Shown: positions 1 to 8,592 of the stretch, piece by piece
Position numbering within the stretch: the stretch's first letter is position 1
Layout: each line of letters opens with the position of its first letter
Assembly (NCBI RefSeq): GCF_004005995.1
Contig: NZ_CP034767.1
Span: 434,001 to 498,000 of the forward strand
Direction of reading: 5' to 3'
DNA from: Devosia sp. 1566
Lineage (GTDB): Bacteria; Pseudomonadota; Alphaproteobacteria; Rhizobiales; Devosiaceae
DNA: 64,000 nt
Position numbers and translations under genes: made by a program
The notes under the pieces: generated by a model
The model's database searches: none
The model's input: the letters and a program-made list of their open reading frames with translations, nothing else
Told to the model about the DNA's origin: nothing

Positions 1-432
1 GCCGCCGAAAGCGCCCAGCTGCACAACTACATCATGGGCCTGCCGGCCCAATATGGCACCGTGGTGGGCGAACGGGGTGTCTCGCTTTCGGGTGGGCAGC
101 GCCAGCGCCTGTCGATTGCCCGCAGCCTCGTGCTCAAGCCGGCGGTGATGGTGTTCGACGATTCCACCGCCGCCATCGATGCGGGCACCGAGCACCGCAT
201 CCGCAGCGCCATCAAGCGCTATGCGCAGGATCGCGTCACCCTCATCATCTCCCACCGCCTGAGTTCGCTGATGCATGCCGACCAGATCCTGTTTCTTGAT
301 GGCGGCAAGATCGTCGAGCGCGGCAGCCATGAGCAGTTGCTGGCCCAGAACGGTCGCTATCGCGCGCTCTACGACCTGCAGGTCAAGCCGGTCGACGCCG
401 AGGACTTTGCCGTGGGGAGTGCGGCCCAATGA
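1..432 (+). CDS. ABC exporter ATP-binding half, 5' truncated
   Basis: The window opens inside this gene, and 143 C-terminal residues are visible. They hold the second half of a nucleotide-binding domain: signature LSGGQRQR, Walker B ending VFDDSTAAID, and the switch histidine in IISHRLSS. The Walker B catalytic position is Asp instead of Glu. This is the hallmark of the degenerate subunit in heterodimeric exporters of the TM287/288 type. The stop overlaps the start of the next ABC gene by 4 nt (ATGA), so the two are translationally coupled and probably form one transporter. The substrate cannot be told from sequence; lipids or drugs are usual for the family. Confidence 0.9.
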   Translation, partial: AAESAQLHNYIMGLPAQYGTVVGERGVSLSGGQRQRLSIARSLVLKPAVMVFDDSTAAIDAGTEHRIRSAIKRYAQDRVTLIISHRLSSLMHADQILFLDGGKIVERGSHEQLLAQNGRYRALYDLQVKPVDAEDFAVGSAAQ

Positions 433-2321
433 GCGTTATCGAGCATGACGACGACGTTCCGGTCAATCGCGGCCAGCGCCCGCCCCGCGCCACGGTGGGT
501 TCGCACCGGATCGAGGAAGAAATCTTTGGCAAGGCCTATGATCCCAAGACCATCCGCCGGATCTGGGCCTTTGTGCATCCCTATCGCCGGCGCATGCTGC
601 TGGCGGTGGCGGCGGTTATCGTTTTCACGCTGACCCAGCTGGCCATTCCGCTGATCATCGGCTTTGCCATTGACCGCGGCATGACCGCAGGCGGCGATCA
701 CGCCAACCTGATCGGGGCCGTCGTGGCCTTTGGCGTGGTGGTGCTGCTCAATTTCGGCGCCAGCTATGTGCAGGAAACCGTGGTCGGCGAAGTGGCCGAA
801 AACGTGCTGTTCGATATGCGCCGCGCCATGTTCAGCCAGCTCCAGCGCGTGTCGCTGTCCTTCATGGACAAGACCGAAGTGGGTCGCCTGATGAGCCGCC
901 TGCAGGGTGACGTCAATTCCATGCAGGAGTTTTTGGAAACCTCCGTGATCTCGGTGGGCGACATCGTGCTGCTGGTCGGCATTGTCGTCGTGCTGCTGAC
1001 GCTTGATTTCCGACTTGGCCTGCTAACGCTCGCGACCATGCCGGTGCTGTTCGTCGTGCGCATTTTCTGGCTGCCGCGGGCGCGGGCCGCCTTCATGGCC
1101 GCGCACGAAACCAATTCCTCCACCGCGGGCGCCCTGGCCGAAGGCATTCATGGCGTGCGCACGGTGCAGAACCTCGATCGCCAGCGGGTCAATTTCGACC
1201 TCTATGACGACAAGGCCTTTGGTAACCTCAAGACCCAGCTGACCGCATCGAAATATGCCCAGGTCATGGTGCCCATCGTTGATAGCCTCACCGGCATCGC
1301 CATGGCTGTTGTGATCGTGGTGGGAGGCTCCATGGTGCTCAATGGCGGGCTGCAGGTGGGCGTGATCGTCACGTTCCTGTTCTATATCCAGCGCTTTTTC
1401 GATCCCATCCGCTCGCTCACCATGCAGTATTCTGTGATGCAGCGCGCCATGAGCTCGGGCCAGCGCATCACCGAAGTGCTCGATGTGCCCGTCGATATCG
1501 CCGACAAGCCCGGCGCCGTGGCGCTGACCGGGGCCATGGATGGCTCGGTTGAGTTCCGCAACGTGACCTTCGGCTATCGCGCCGATCATCCCGTGCTCAA
1601 AAATGTCAGCTTCCGCGTCAATCCGGGCGAAACCGTCGCCCTGGTCGGCCCGACCGGCTCGGGCAAAACCAGCGCCATGGCCCTTGTGCACCGCTTTTAT
1701 GAAGTGCAGGGCGGCTCCGTGCTGGTGGGCGGTCACGATGTTCGGGATGTGACGCAGGAGTCACTGGGCGAGCAGGTGGCCATGGTGCTCCAGGAGCCGT
1801 TCCTCTTTACCGGCAGCGTGCTCGACAATATCCGCTACAACAAGGCCGATGCCACGCGCGAACAGGTGGTTGCGGCAGCCAAGGCCGTTGGCGCCCATGA
1901 GTTCATCGAACGGCTGCCCAATGGCTATGATGCCATGCTCGAGCAGCGCGGCTCCAATCTGTCGCTGGGGCAGCGCCAGCTGCTGAGCTTTGCCCGGGCG
2001 CTCGTCGCCGATGCCAGGATCCTCGTGCTCGATGAGGCCACCGCCAATATCGATTCCTATACTGAGCGGCAGATTCAGAAGGCGCTCCTGACCGTGCTCG
2101 AAGGGCGCACCGGGCTCGTGATCGCGCACCGGCTCGCCACTATTCGCGGGGCCGACCGCATCATCGTGCTGCAGAATGGTGAGCTGATCGAGAACGGCAA
2201 TCACGACCAGCTCATGGCCAAGAACGGGCTTTATGCCCGGCTCTACAACATGAACTACGCCTCCTTTGACGACATCCCCGAAGAGGTGATCGCCGCCGGC
2301 CCCAAGGCCGCCTCCACCTGA
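429..2321 (+). CDS. ABC exporter, fused membrane and ATPase domains (partner half)
   Basis: This 630-residue half-transporter has a short cytoplasmic N-terminus, six membrane segments at about residues 50-330, and an ATPase domain at about 365-610. Walker A is GPTGSGKTS and Walker B is ILVLDEATANID with the catalytic Glu. The signature is LSLGQ rather than LSGGQ. Together with the Asp-type Walker B and intact LSGGQ of the upstream half, this predicts one hydrolytic and one degenerate ATP site. The start overlaps the upstream stop by 4 nt. The gene is close in length to MsbA/LmrA-class exporters. Export is the family role; the substrate is unknown. Confidence 0.93.
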   Translation: MSVIEHDDDVPVNRGQRPPRATVGSHRIEEEIFGKAYDPKTIRRIWAFVHPYRRRMLLAVAAVIVFTLTQLAIPLIIGFAIDRGMTAGGDHANLIGAVVAFGVVVLLNFGASYVQETVVGEVAENVLFDMRRAMFSQLQRVSLSFMDKTEVGRLMSRLQGDVNSMQEFLETSVISVGDIVLLVGIVVVLLTLDFRLGLLTLATMPVLFVVRIFWLPRARAAFMAAHETNSSTAGALAEGIHGVRTVQNLDRQRVNFDLYDDKAFGNLKTQLTASKYAQVMVPIVDSLTGIAMAVVIVVGGSMVLNGGLQVGVIVTFLFYIQRFFDPIRSLTMQYSVMQRAMSSGQRITEVLDVPVDIADKPGAVALTGAMDGSVEFRNVTFGYRADHPVLKNVSFRVNPGETVALVGPTGSGKTSAMALVHRFYEVQGGSVLVGGHDVRDVTQESLGEQVAMVLQEPFLFTGSVLDNIRYNKADATREQVVAAAKAVGAHEFIERLPNGYDAMLEQRGSNLSLGQRQLLSFARALVADARILVLDEATANIDSYTERQIQKALLTVLEGRTGLVIAHRLATIRGADRIIVLQNGELIENGNHDQLMAKNGLYARLYNMNYASFDDIPEEVIAAGPKAAST

Positions 2322-2352
2322 CCGCGCCAGCTTTGCCAGGAAAGCACCGGGC

Positions 2353-2395
2353 CATGCCCGATCCGTGCTGGCGCGCGGCTGCCCTGCCGGGCATG
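2353..2395. terminator. possible hairpin after the ABC exporter
   Basis: Perfect 8-bp arms CATGCCCG (2353-2360) and CGGGCATG (2388-2395) are separated by 27 nt in the 100-nt gap between the exporter and the TSUP gene. The loop is long and no T-tract follows, so a terminator role is only possible. Confidence 0.3.
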
Positions 2396-2421
2396 AACCC
2401 GGCTGAAACGGGGGAGCCCTG

Positions 2422-3162
2422 ATGCTGAGCCTTGGAGCGGTGCTTGCCCTGTTGGGGGCGGTGTTTTTGACCTCGACCCTGTCGGGCGTCTTCGGCATGG
2501 CGGGTGGGCTGATCCTCCTCGGCATCCTTTTGGCGCTGCTGCCGGTGGGCACCGCCATTGCGGTGCAGGGCGCCATCCAGATCATCGCCAATGGCTCGCG
2601 GGCCTGGCTGTCGCGCGCCTTTATCGATTGGCGCATCATGGGCTGGATTACGCTGGGGCTGCTGGTGGCGGCCACCATCCTCTTCATCGTGCGCTATACG
2701 CCCGATCTCGCGGTTGTCTGCATCGCCATTGGGCTCTTGCCGATCCTTGTCTGGATTCCCGCCGACTGGCTGCGGCTCGATGCCAGCAAGCCCCATCATG
2801 CCGTGCTCTGCGGCATGCTCGGGGGCGGGCTTAACCTCGCGGTCGGTGTGTCGGGGCCGACCGTCGATATCTTTTTCATCCGCACCGCCATGGACCGGCG
2901 GCGGATCGTCGCGACCAAGGCGGCGGTGCAGGTGCTCTCGCATGGGGCCAAAGTGGTGTTCTACTGGAACGCCACCATGGTGCTGAGCTCTGGGGAATGG
3001 CTGGGCGTGGCGCTCGCCGCGCCTTTCGCGGTGGCCGGCACCAGCGCCGGCTACTGGATCCTGCAGCGCGTGACCGACGCCAATTTCCGCAGCTGGACGC
3101 GCTGGATCGTCTCGGCCATTGGCATTTTCTATCTTGCGCGCGGCCTTTCCCTGGTGCTCTGA
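2422..3162 (+). CDS. TSUP (TauE/SafE, DUF81) family permease
   Basis: This 246-residue, strongly hydrophobic protein has about eight membrane segments and the small-residue-rich N-terminus typical of the family (GVFGMAGGLILLG at about residues 25-37). TSUP members carry small organosulfur or sulfite-type anions across the inner membrane, but the substrate cannot be read from sequence. Start ATG 2422 follows a GGGGGAGCC stretch that can serve as ribosome site. A LysR regulator begins 34 nt downstream on the same strand and may share the transcript or control this permease; that link is inferred. Confidence 0.85.
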   Translation: MLSLGAVLALLGAVFLTSTLSGVFGMAGGLILLGILLALLPVGTAIAVQGAIQIIANGSRAWLSRAFIDWRIMGWITLGLLVAATILFIVRYTPDLAVVCIAIGLLPILVWIPADWLRLDASKPHHAVLCGMLGGGLNLAVGVSGPTVDIFFIRTAMDRRRIVATKAAVQVLSHGAKVVFYWNATMVLSSGEWLGVALAAPFAVAGTSAGYWILQRVTDANFRSWTRWIVSAIGIFYLARGLSLVL

Positions 3163-3196
3163 ACGCCCTATCAGTGGGCTCAGCCAGGGAGATGGG

Positions 3197-4108
3197 ATGG
3201 CACCGTTCGACAGCGTCACCGCACGCCTGATTTTGCTGCTGGCCGATACCGGCTCGATCGGCCGCGCCGCCGAGCGCGAGGGCATTGCCTCTTCCGCCGT
3301 CAGCCGCCGCGTATCGGATCTCGAGAACCGGTTGGGCACGGCCCTGTTTGATCGCTCTGCCCATGGCGTGCGCCTGACCGCTGCCGGCAGCGCCTATGCC
3401 GAGGGTTGCCGCACCGTGCTGCGTGCCATCGCCGATCTCGACGCCACCATGGTGGATTTTTCCACCGGCCAGCGCGGCAGCCTGCGCCTCGCCTGCACCG
3501 GTTCGGCGCTGACCGGCCGGCTGCCCGAACTGCTGGCCCGCTATAGCCAGAACCATGCTGGCATCGGGCTCGACATCATGGAAATGGGCGCCGCCCGCGC
3601 GCTGCTGGCGCTCGATGAAGGCCGGGCGGATGTGGCCATTGTTTCGGACAATTACGATTTCGCCCGCTTTGAAACGCGCCCCTTCGAGGATGACCGCGTC
3701 TGGGTGCTGGCGCCGCCCGAGCATCCGCTGGCGCCCCGGCTCGAGCCCCGCAGCGGCATTGCCTTTGCCGAGGTGGTCGAGCACGCCATTGTGGGCATCC
3801 ACCATGCCGGCGCGCTCGATCGCCTGCTCGCCGAAGCCGCCCGCCGCGACGGCCGCAAACTGACCGAAAGCCTGCGGGTGGAGAGTTTCCCTGCGCTGGT
3901 GCGCATGGTGGAAGCGGGCTTTGGCATCGGCTTTTTGCGCTCGACGAGCCTGCATCTGCTGGCGGGTACGGACCTCGCCTGTGCCCCGCTCGCCGATAGC
4001 TGGGCGCTGCGGCAACTGCTGGTCGCCCGCCGCCGCTCGACGCCGCTGTCAGCGCCGGTGAAGGGCTTTTTGTCGCTGGTCAGCGAAACCTATGCACCTA
4101 CGCCCTAG
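3197..4108 (+). CDS. LysR-family transcriptional regulator
   Basis: This 303-residue regulator has an N-terminal winged helix-turn-helix (about residues 5-65, with SIGRAAEREGIASSAVSRRV as recognition region) and a LysR substrate-binding domain (about 90-295). Start ATG 3197 is chosen over in-frame upstream codons because AGGGAG lies 6 nt before it and the resulting N-terminus matches LysR proteins. It sits directly downstream of the TSUP permease on the same strand, unlike the divergent layout common for LysR regulators. The effector is unknown. Confidence 0.9.
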   Translation: MAPFDSVTARLILLLADTGSIGRAAEREGIASSAVSRRVSDLENRLGTALFDRSAHGVRLTAAGSAYAEGCRTVLRAIADLDATMVDFSTGQRGSLRLACTGSALTGRLPELLARYSQNHAGIGLDIMEMGAARALLALDEGRADVAIVSDNYDFARFETRPFEDDRVWVLAPPEHPLAPRLEPRSGIAFAEVVEHAIVGIHHAGALDRLLAEAARRDGRKLTESLRVESFPALVRMVEAGFGIGFLRSTSLHLLAGTDLACAPLADSWALRQLLVARRRSTPLSAPVKGFLSLVSETYAPTP

Positions 4109-4156
4109 TGGCGCGTTAAGCTGACGCCGTTCATCCGCTCACCCAGGATCACTCCG

Positions 4157-4675
4157 ATGTTCCGCCGTTTCCGTGCCGCCGCCATTGTGTCTGCCCTGCT
4201 GCTCGTTGCGCCTGCTCTTGCTCATAACGGGGTGGTGCATCATGGCCCTCTCAACATTTCGGTGCCCTTTACCCGCGCGACCCTGCCCAATGCTCCCGTC
4301 GCGGGCGGGTATCTGACCATCGAGAACACGGGCGATGCGTCCGACCGGTTGGTTTCCGCCACTTCCCCCGCTGCCGGCACGGTGCAACTGCACCAGATGA
4401 AGATGGAAGGGGATGTCATGAAGATGAGCCCCCTGGCTGACGGCATCACCATCGAAGCGGGTGAAACCGTGGCGCTCGAGCCCGGTGGGCTGCACATCAT
4501 GTTCCTGGGCCTGACCCAGCCCTTCGTTGAAGGCGAGAGCGTGCCGGTGACCCTGGTGTTCGAGCATGCCGGCCCGGTCGAAATCGAAATCCCCGTGCAG
4601 GCCGCCGATGCGACCGAAGCCCATGGCGCGGGTGAGCACGCTCATGACGCCCCCGAAGGCGAGCACAGCCACTAG
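4157..4675 (+). CDS. periplasmic copper chaperone, PCu(A)C family (DUF461)
   Basis: This 172-residue protein starts with a clear signal peptide (MFRRFRAAAIVSALLLVAPALA). The PCu(A)C copper motif is visible: LHQMKM, then MKM, then LHIMFLGL, giving the family H-x-x-M ... M ... H-x-M ligands. Members deliver Cu(I) in the periplasm to the CuA centre of cytochrome oxidase. The last 20 residues are rich in His, Asp and Glu (GEHAHDAPEGEHSH), a second potential metal-binding tail. No Sco or oxidase gene is adjacent. Function by family is fairly secure; the tail's role is inferred. Confidence 0.92.
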   Translation: MFRRFRAAAIVSALLLVAPALAHNGVVHHGPLNISVPFTRATLPNAPVAGGYLTIENTGDASDRLVSATSPAAGTVQLHQMKMEGDVMKMSPLADGITIEAGETVALEPGGLHIMFLGLTQPFVEGESVPVTLVFEHAGPVEIEIPVQAADATEAHGAGEHAHDAPEGEHSH

Positions 4676-4691
4676 GGACTAAAAACCCGGC

Positions 4692-4718
4692 GCCACTCGC
4701 CCTGTATAGGTGAGTGGC
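4692..4718 (+). terminator. hairpin after the copper chaperone
   Basis: A 10-bp stem with one G-T pair (4692-4701 with 4709-4718) encloses a 7-nt loop (CTGTATA), 16 nt after the chaperone stop. No run of T follows immediately, so it may be a weak terminator or a 3' stabilising hairpin. Confidence 0.45.
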
Positions 4719-4753
4719 AGCCTCAACTATCTTTTGACTCGGCGCTTCCGCCC

Positions 4754-4765
4754 GGTTAGGTAACC
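4754..4765. promoter_or_regulatory. small symmetric site upstream of the siderophore-binding gene
   Basis: GGTTA and TAACC arms are separated by two bases, 68 nt before the GTG start of the binding protein and 15 nt downstream of a TTGACT hexamer (4734-4739). It could be an operator in an iron-regulated promoter, but it does not match a Fur, RirA or Irr box that I can recognise. Confidence 0.25.
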
Positions 4766-4832
4766 CGACAAGCAACGTCAGCTTAAACTGGCAGTGCTGA
4801 GCTGTTTGCCCAAACCCTGGATTGGAAGTCTC

Positions 4833-5759
4833 GTGAACACCATCACCCGCACCCCCTCCTTGCTCGCCGCGCTCGTCGCTGGCGCGCTGGCCTTTACCAG
4901 CCTGGGCACCCAGGCTCAGGAAGTCACCGTCACCCATCCCCAGGGTGAAACCACCATCACCGGCGTACCCGAAAAAGTGCTGGTGTCCGATTGGGCAGCC
5001 TTTGACAACCTGACCGCGCTCGGCGTTCCGGTCGCTGGCATTCCCTCGTCCAATGTGCCCGCTTACCTCGCTGACTCCGTTCCCGCCGACGCGCTCAAGA
5101 TCGGCTCGCTCCAGGAGCCCGATTTCGAAGGCATCGCTGCCGCCGACGCCGATCTTTATATCGTCGCTGCCCGCTCGCGCACCGCGTACCCGACCGCCGC
5201 CGAAATCCTGCCCACCATCGACCTGACCGTCGACAATGCCGATCTGGTCGAGGGCGTGGAAGCCAACATCACCAAGCTCGGCGAGATCTTTGGGCTCGAA
5301 GAGAAGGCCGCCGAACTCAACGCCAATCTCGAAGCCAAGATCGCCGAAGTCAAAGCTGCGGCCGAAGGCAAGGGCACCGCGCTCGTGCTCGTGACCAATG
5401 CCGGCAATGTCGGCGTTTACGGACCCGGCTCGCGTGTCGCCTGGATCTACAATGAACTCGGCATGCCCTCGGCCATGGCCGATGTGGAAGACGGCGATCA
5501 CGGTGGCGACAGCGTTTCCTTCGAGTTCATCCTCGAAACCAATCCCGATTGGCTCTTCGTGGTCGACCGTGATGCCGGCGTTGGCGAGAACACCGGCGCT
5601 GCTGCCGCCCTGCTCGACAACGAATTGGTGAACCAGACCACCGCCGCCAAGGAAGGTCACATTGTTTACCTCGACCCTCAAGCCGCTTATGTCACCATGC
5701 ATGGCTATAACGGCCTGATGCTGATGCTCGATCAGGTGCTGGAAGGCCTCAACAGCTAA
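4833..5759 (+). CDS. siderophore ABC transporter, periplasmic binding protein (FatB/CeuE/YclQ-like)
   Basis: This 308-residue class III binding protein has a signal peptide ending near SLGTQAQ, then two lobes joined by a long helix (about residues 155-190). The pattern PEKVLVSDWAAFDNLTALGV is typical of FatB-type proteins that bind catecholate or petrobactin-like ferric siderophores. Start GTG 4833 is preferred over an in-frame codon at 4794 because it gives a clean signal peptide and follows GGAAG. There is no lipobox, so it should be soluble in the periplasm. It heads the cluster encoding two permeases and an ATPase. The exact siderophore is unknown. Confidence 0.9.
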   Translation: MNTITRTPSLLAALVAGALAFTSLGTQAQEVTVTHPQGETTITGVPEKVLVSDWAAFDNLTALGVPVAGIPSSNVPAYLADSVPADALKIGSLQEPDFEGIAAADADLYIVAARSRTAYPTAAEILPTIDLTVDNADLVEGVEANITKLGEIFGLEEKAAELNANLEAKIAEVKAAAEGKGTALVLVTNAGNVGVYGPGSRVAWIYNELGMPSAMADVEDGDHGGDSVSFEFILETNPDWLFVVDRDAGVGENTGAAAALLDNELVNQTTAAKEGHIVYLDPQAAYVTMHGYNGLMLMLDQVLEGLNS

Positions 5760-5787
5760 CACCGGCCCCTAGCGATCAATCATTCAG

Positions 5788-5809
5788 CCCGGCGGATCAT
5801 TCCGCCGGG
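5788..5809 (+). terminator. intra-operon hairpin between binding protein and permeases
   Basis: A perfect 9-bp stem, CCCGGCGGA (5788-5796) and TCCGCCGGG (5801-5809), has a TCAT tetraloop and is followed by TTCTGCCATTT. It lies 28 nt after the binding-protein stop and 25 nt before the first permease. Its position suggests partial termination or 3'-end protection, making more binding protein than permease. Confidence 0.7.
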
Positions 5810-5834
5810 TTCTGCCATTTAAGAACGAGGTGCC

Positions 5835-6806
5835 ATGCGGGCCTTGCCGCTGCTGATTATCGCTGGTGTGGCCACGCTTCTGCTGGCGATTGCGAGCCTG
5901 TTTATCGGGGTCAGCGATGTGACGCTGGCGGGAGTGTTTTCGGGTGGCCCCGAAGGGCGGCCGATGCAGGTGCTGCTGATCAGCCGCGTGCCCCGTACCC
6001 TGTCGCTGCTGCTCGCCGGCTCGTCCATGGCTATTGCCGGCCTTGTAATGCAGATCGTCGTGCGCAACCGCTTTGTCGAGCCGGGCACGGTGGGCACGAC
6101 GGAGTCCGCGCTGCTGGGCTTTTTGCTCGTGACTCTGCTGGCACCCGGTTGGCCCATCATGGCCAAGATGATGGTGGCAGCGCTGTTTGCCCTCGCCGGC
6201 ACTTTCCTGTTCTTGCGGGTGATCCGCAGCGTGCCGCCCCGCGATGTGCTGCTCGTGCCCCTGATCGGCATCATGCTCTCGGGCATTATCGGCGCGGTGA
6301 CGAGCTTTTTTGCCTATCGCTTTGGCCTCCTGCCGTCGCTGCTCGCCTGGGAGCTCGGCGATTTTTCCGGCGTGCTGCGCGGCCGCTATGAACTGCTCTG
6401 GATTGGGCTGGTTTGTGCCGTCGCCGCGTATTGGGCCGCCGACCGCTTCACCGTCGCGGGGATGGGCGAGGATTTCACCACCAATCTGGGGCTCAACTAC
6501 AACCAGACCATGACCCTGGGGCTCATCATCGTCTCGATCTCGAGCGCGGTGGTGCTGGTGTCCGTCGGCATCATCCCCTTCCTCGGCCTCGTCGTGCCCA
6601 ATGTCATCAGCCTCCTGGTGGGGGACAATATGCGGCGCACCGTGCCCTGGGTGGCGGTATCGGGCGCGGCCTTCGTAGTGGCCTGCGATATCCTGGGGCG
6701 GGTGATCCGCTACCCCTATGAAATCCCGATCGGGGTGGTCGTCGGCGTCATCGGCAGTGTCATCTTCCTTTATCTGTTGCTCAGGACCCGTCGCAGTGCC
6801 GCCTGA
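5835..6806 (+). CDS. siderophore ABC transporter permease, FecCD family (first)
   Basis: This 323-residue inner membrane protein has 8-10 predicted helices. The FecCD family pattern is clear: SRVPRTLSLLLAGSSMAIAGLVMQ near residue 50, and GIIPFLGLVVPNVISLLVG near 250, which forms the coupling region. It pairs with the next gene to make the FatD/FatC-type channel for the ferric siderophore. The start follows a GAGGT ribosome site. Its end overlaps the start of the second permease by 11 nt. Confidence 0.92.
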   Translation: MRALPLLIIAGVATLLLAIASLFIGVSDVTLAGVFSGGPEGRPMQVLLISRVPRTLSLLLAGSSMAIAGLVMQIVVRNRFVEPGTVGTTESALLGFLLVTLLAPGWPIMAKMMVAALFALAGTFLFLRVIRSVPPRDVLLVPLIGIMLSGIIGAVTSFFAYRFGLLPSLLAWELGDFSGVLRGRYELLWIGLVCAVAAYWAADRFTVAGMGEDFTTNLGLNYNQTMTLGLIIVSISSAVVLVSVGIIPFLGLVVPNVISLLVGDNMRRTVPWVAVSGAAFVVACDILGRVIRYPYEIPIGVVVGVIGSVIFLYLLLRTRRSAA

Positions 6807-7803
6807 TCTCTCCACGGCTCACGCCCCGTTCCTGGGCATATCGCGCCGCACCTGGACCCGGCCGGTGCTGGTGCTGGTCATCCTGTCGCTGCTGGCACTC
6901 GTTTCCATCGTCTGCTTCATGACGCTGGGGGCCAAGGGCAGCTGGAGCTTCGTGATCCCGTTCCGCGGCCGCAAGCTCCTCGGTTTGATCCTCGTCGGCT
7001 ATTCGGTGGCGCTCTCGACCGTGCTGTTTCAGACCGCCACCAATAACCGGATTCTCACGCCCTCGATCATGGGCTTTGATAGCCTTTACGTGCTGCTGCA
7101 AACCTCGCTGGTGTTCTTTTTCGGCATTGGCAGCCTCATCAGCCTCAATTCCGACCTGCATTTCCTCCTCGAAATGGTAGTGATGATCGGCTTTGCCAGC
7201 GCGCTGTTCTCCTGGCTGTTCGTCTGGCAGGAGCGCAGCCTGCATTTGCTGGTGCTGGTGGGCATTGTCTTTGGCATCATGTTCCGCAGCGTGATTTCCT
7301 TCATGCAGCGCCTGATGGATCCCAATGCCTTCAACGTGCTGCAGGACAGCTTTTTTGCGAGCTTCTCGCGGGTCGACACCGACCATCTCCTCTTCGCCTA
7401 TGCGGTCCTGGCGGTTGTGACCATTGCCGTGATCCGGATGATCCCGGTCTTTGATGTGCTGACCCTCGGGCGCGCCAATGCGATCAATCTTGGGGTCAAC
7501 TACAAGCGCACCATCACCGCCATGCTGATCATGGTGTCGGTGCTGGTGGCGGTCTCGACGGCGCTCGTGGGCCCGGTGACCTTTTTTGGCCTCCTGGTGG
7601 CGAGCCTGGCCCATTCGCTGGTGGGCAACAGCAAGCATAAATATGTGCTGCCCGCGGCGGTGCTCCTGGCCGTGATCTGCCTTGTGGGTGGGCAAACCGT
7701 GCTCGAGCGCATATTTGAGTTCGATACGGCGCTCTCGATCATCATCGAGTTTTTGGGCGGTATCGTCTTTATTTTCCTTGTGCTGCGGAGAACCGCGCGA
7801 TGA
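6796..7803 (+). CDS. siderophore ABC transporter permease, FecCD family (second)
   Basis: This 335-residue membrane protein is the partner of the preceding permease. It contains GRKLLGLILVGYSVALSTVLFQTATNNRI and the coupling-loop region ALVGPVTFFGLLVASLAHSLVG. Frame and family alignment favour the GTG at 6796, within the upstream gene's last codons, over an in-frame codon at 6718 that would add unrelated residues. Its stop overlaps the ATPase start by 4 nt (ATGA). Confidence 0.88.
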   Translation: MPPDLSTAHAPFLGISRRTWTRPVLVLVILSLLALVSIVCFMTLGAKGSWSFVIPFRGRKLLGLILVGYSVALSTVLFQTATNNRILTPSIMGFDSLYVLLQTSLVFFFGIGSLISLNSDLHFLLEMVVMIGFASALFSWLFVWQERSLHLLVLVGIVFGIMFRSVISFMQRLMDPNAFNVLQDSFFASFSRVDTDHLLFAYAVLAVVTIAVIRMIPVFDVLTLGRANAINLGVNYKRTITAMLIMVSVLVAVSTALVGPVTFFGLLVASLAHSLVGNSKHKYVLPAAVLLAVICLVGGQTVLERIFEFDTALSIIIEFLGGIVFIFLVLRRTAR

Positions 7804-8558
7804 TCATCACCACCAACGTCACCAAACATTATGGTGCCAGCTGCGTGGTGGATGGCGTGACGCTGTCCATTCCTTCTGGCGGCATCACCTCCATTATCGG
7901 GCCCAATGGGGCCGGCAAGTCGACCCTGCTGTCCATGGTCAGCCGCCTCATGAGCATGGACAAGGGCACCGTCACCGTGGACGGACTCGATGTCAGCAAG
8001 ACCGGCAGCGAAGTGCTGGCGCGGCGCCTGTCCATCCTGCGACAGGACAACCACATGACCGCGCGCCTGACCGTGCGCGACCTCGTTTCCTTTGGGCGTT
8101 TTCCCTATTCGCGCGGCCGGCTGACGCGAGACGACGAGAAGCGCATCGACGATGCCATTGGCTATCTCAATCTGGGCGAGTTGTCGGACCGGTTCCTCGA
8201 CGAGCTTTCGGGCGGGCAGCGCCAGCGCGCTTTTGTGGCCATGGTCCTCTGCCAAGACACCGACTATGTGCTGCTCGACGAGCCGCTCAACAATCTCGAT
8301 ATGAAGCATGCCATGGGCATGATGAAGCTCTTGCGCAAGGCGGCCAACGAGTTGGGCAAGACCGTGGTGCTGGTGCTGCACGACATCAATTTTGCCTCCT
8401 GGTATTCCGATTTCATCATCGCCATGAAGCACGGCAAGGTCGCGGCCCAAGGCCCCGCCGATGAAATGATCCGCCCCGAAGTGCTGTCCGGGATCTACGA
8501 GATGGACATCAAGGTCCATGAGATCGGCGGGCAGCGCATCAGCGTGTACTACGAATAA
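7800..8558 (+). CDS. siderophore ABC transporter ATP-binding protein
   Basis: This 252-residue ATPase has Walker A GPNGAGKST (about residues 36-44), signature LSGGQRQRAF, Walker B YVLLDEPLNNLD and switch VLHDINFA. The layout matches FepC/FatE-type iron-siderophore ATPases. The ATGA overlap with the second permease indicates coupled translation and a 1:1 complex. A VOC gene follows 34 nt later but need not belong to the same system. Confidence 0.93.
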   Translation: MIITTNVTKHYGASCVVDGVTLSIPSGGITSIIGPNGAGKSTLLSMVSRLMSMDKGTVTVDGLDVSKTGSEVLARRLSILRQDNHMTARLTVRDLVSFGRFPYSRGRLTRDDEKRIDDAIGYLNLGELSDRFLDELSGGQRQRAFVAMVLCQDTDYVLLDEPLNNLDMKHAMGMMKLLRKAANELGKTVVLVLHDINFASWYSDFIIAMKHGKVAAQGPADEMIRPEVLSGIYEMDIKVHEIGGQRISVYYE

Positions 8559-8592
8559 CGCCTACTGAGACCGCCCGAGGAGCGCGCCAGCC

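Noticed and set aside
4676-4832. Fur, RirA or Irr box before the siderophore genes
   Set aside because: I looked for these patterns and found only a short GGTTA/TAACC symmetry that does not match any of them.
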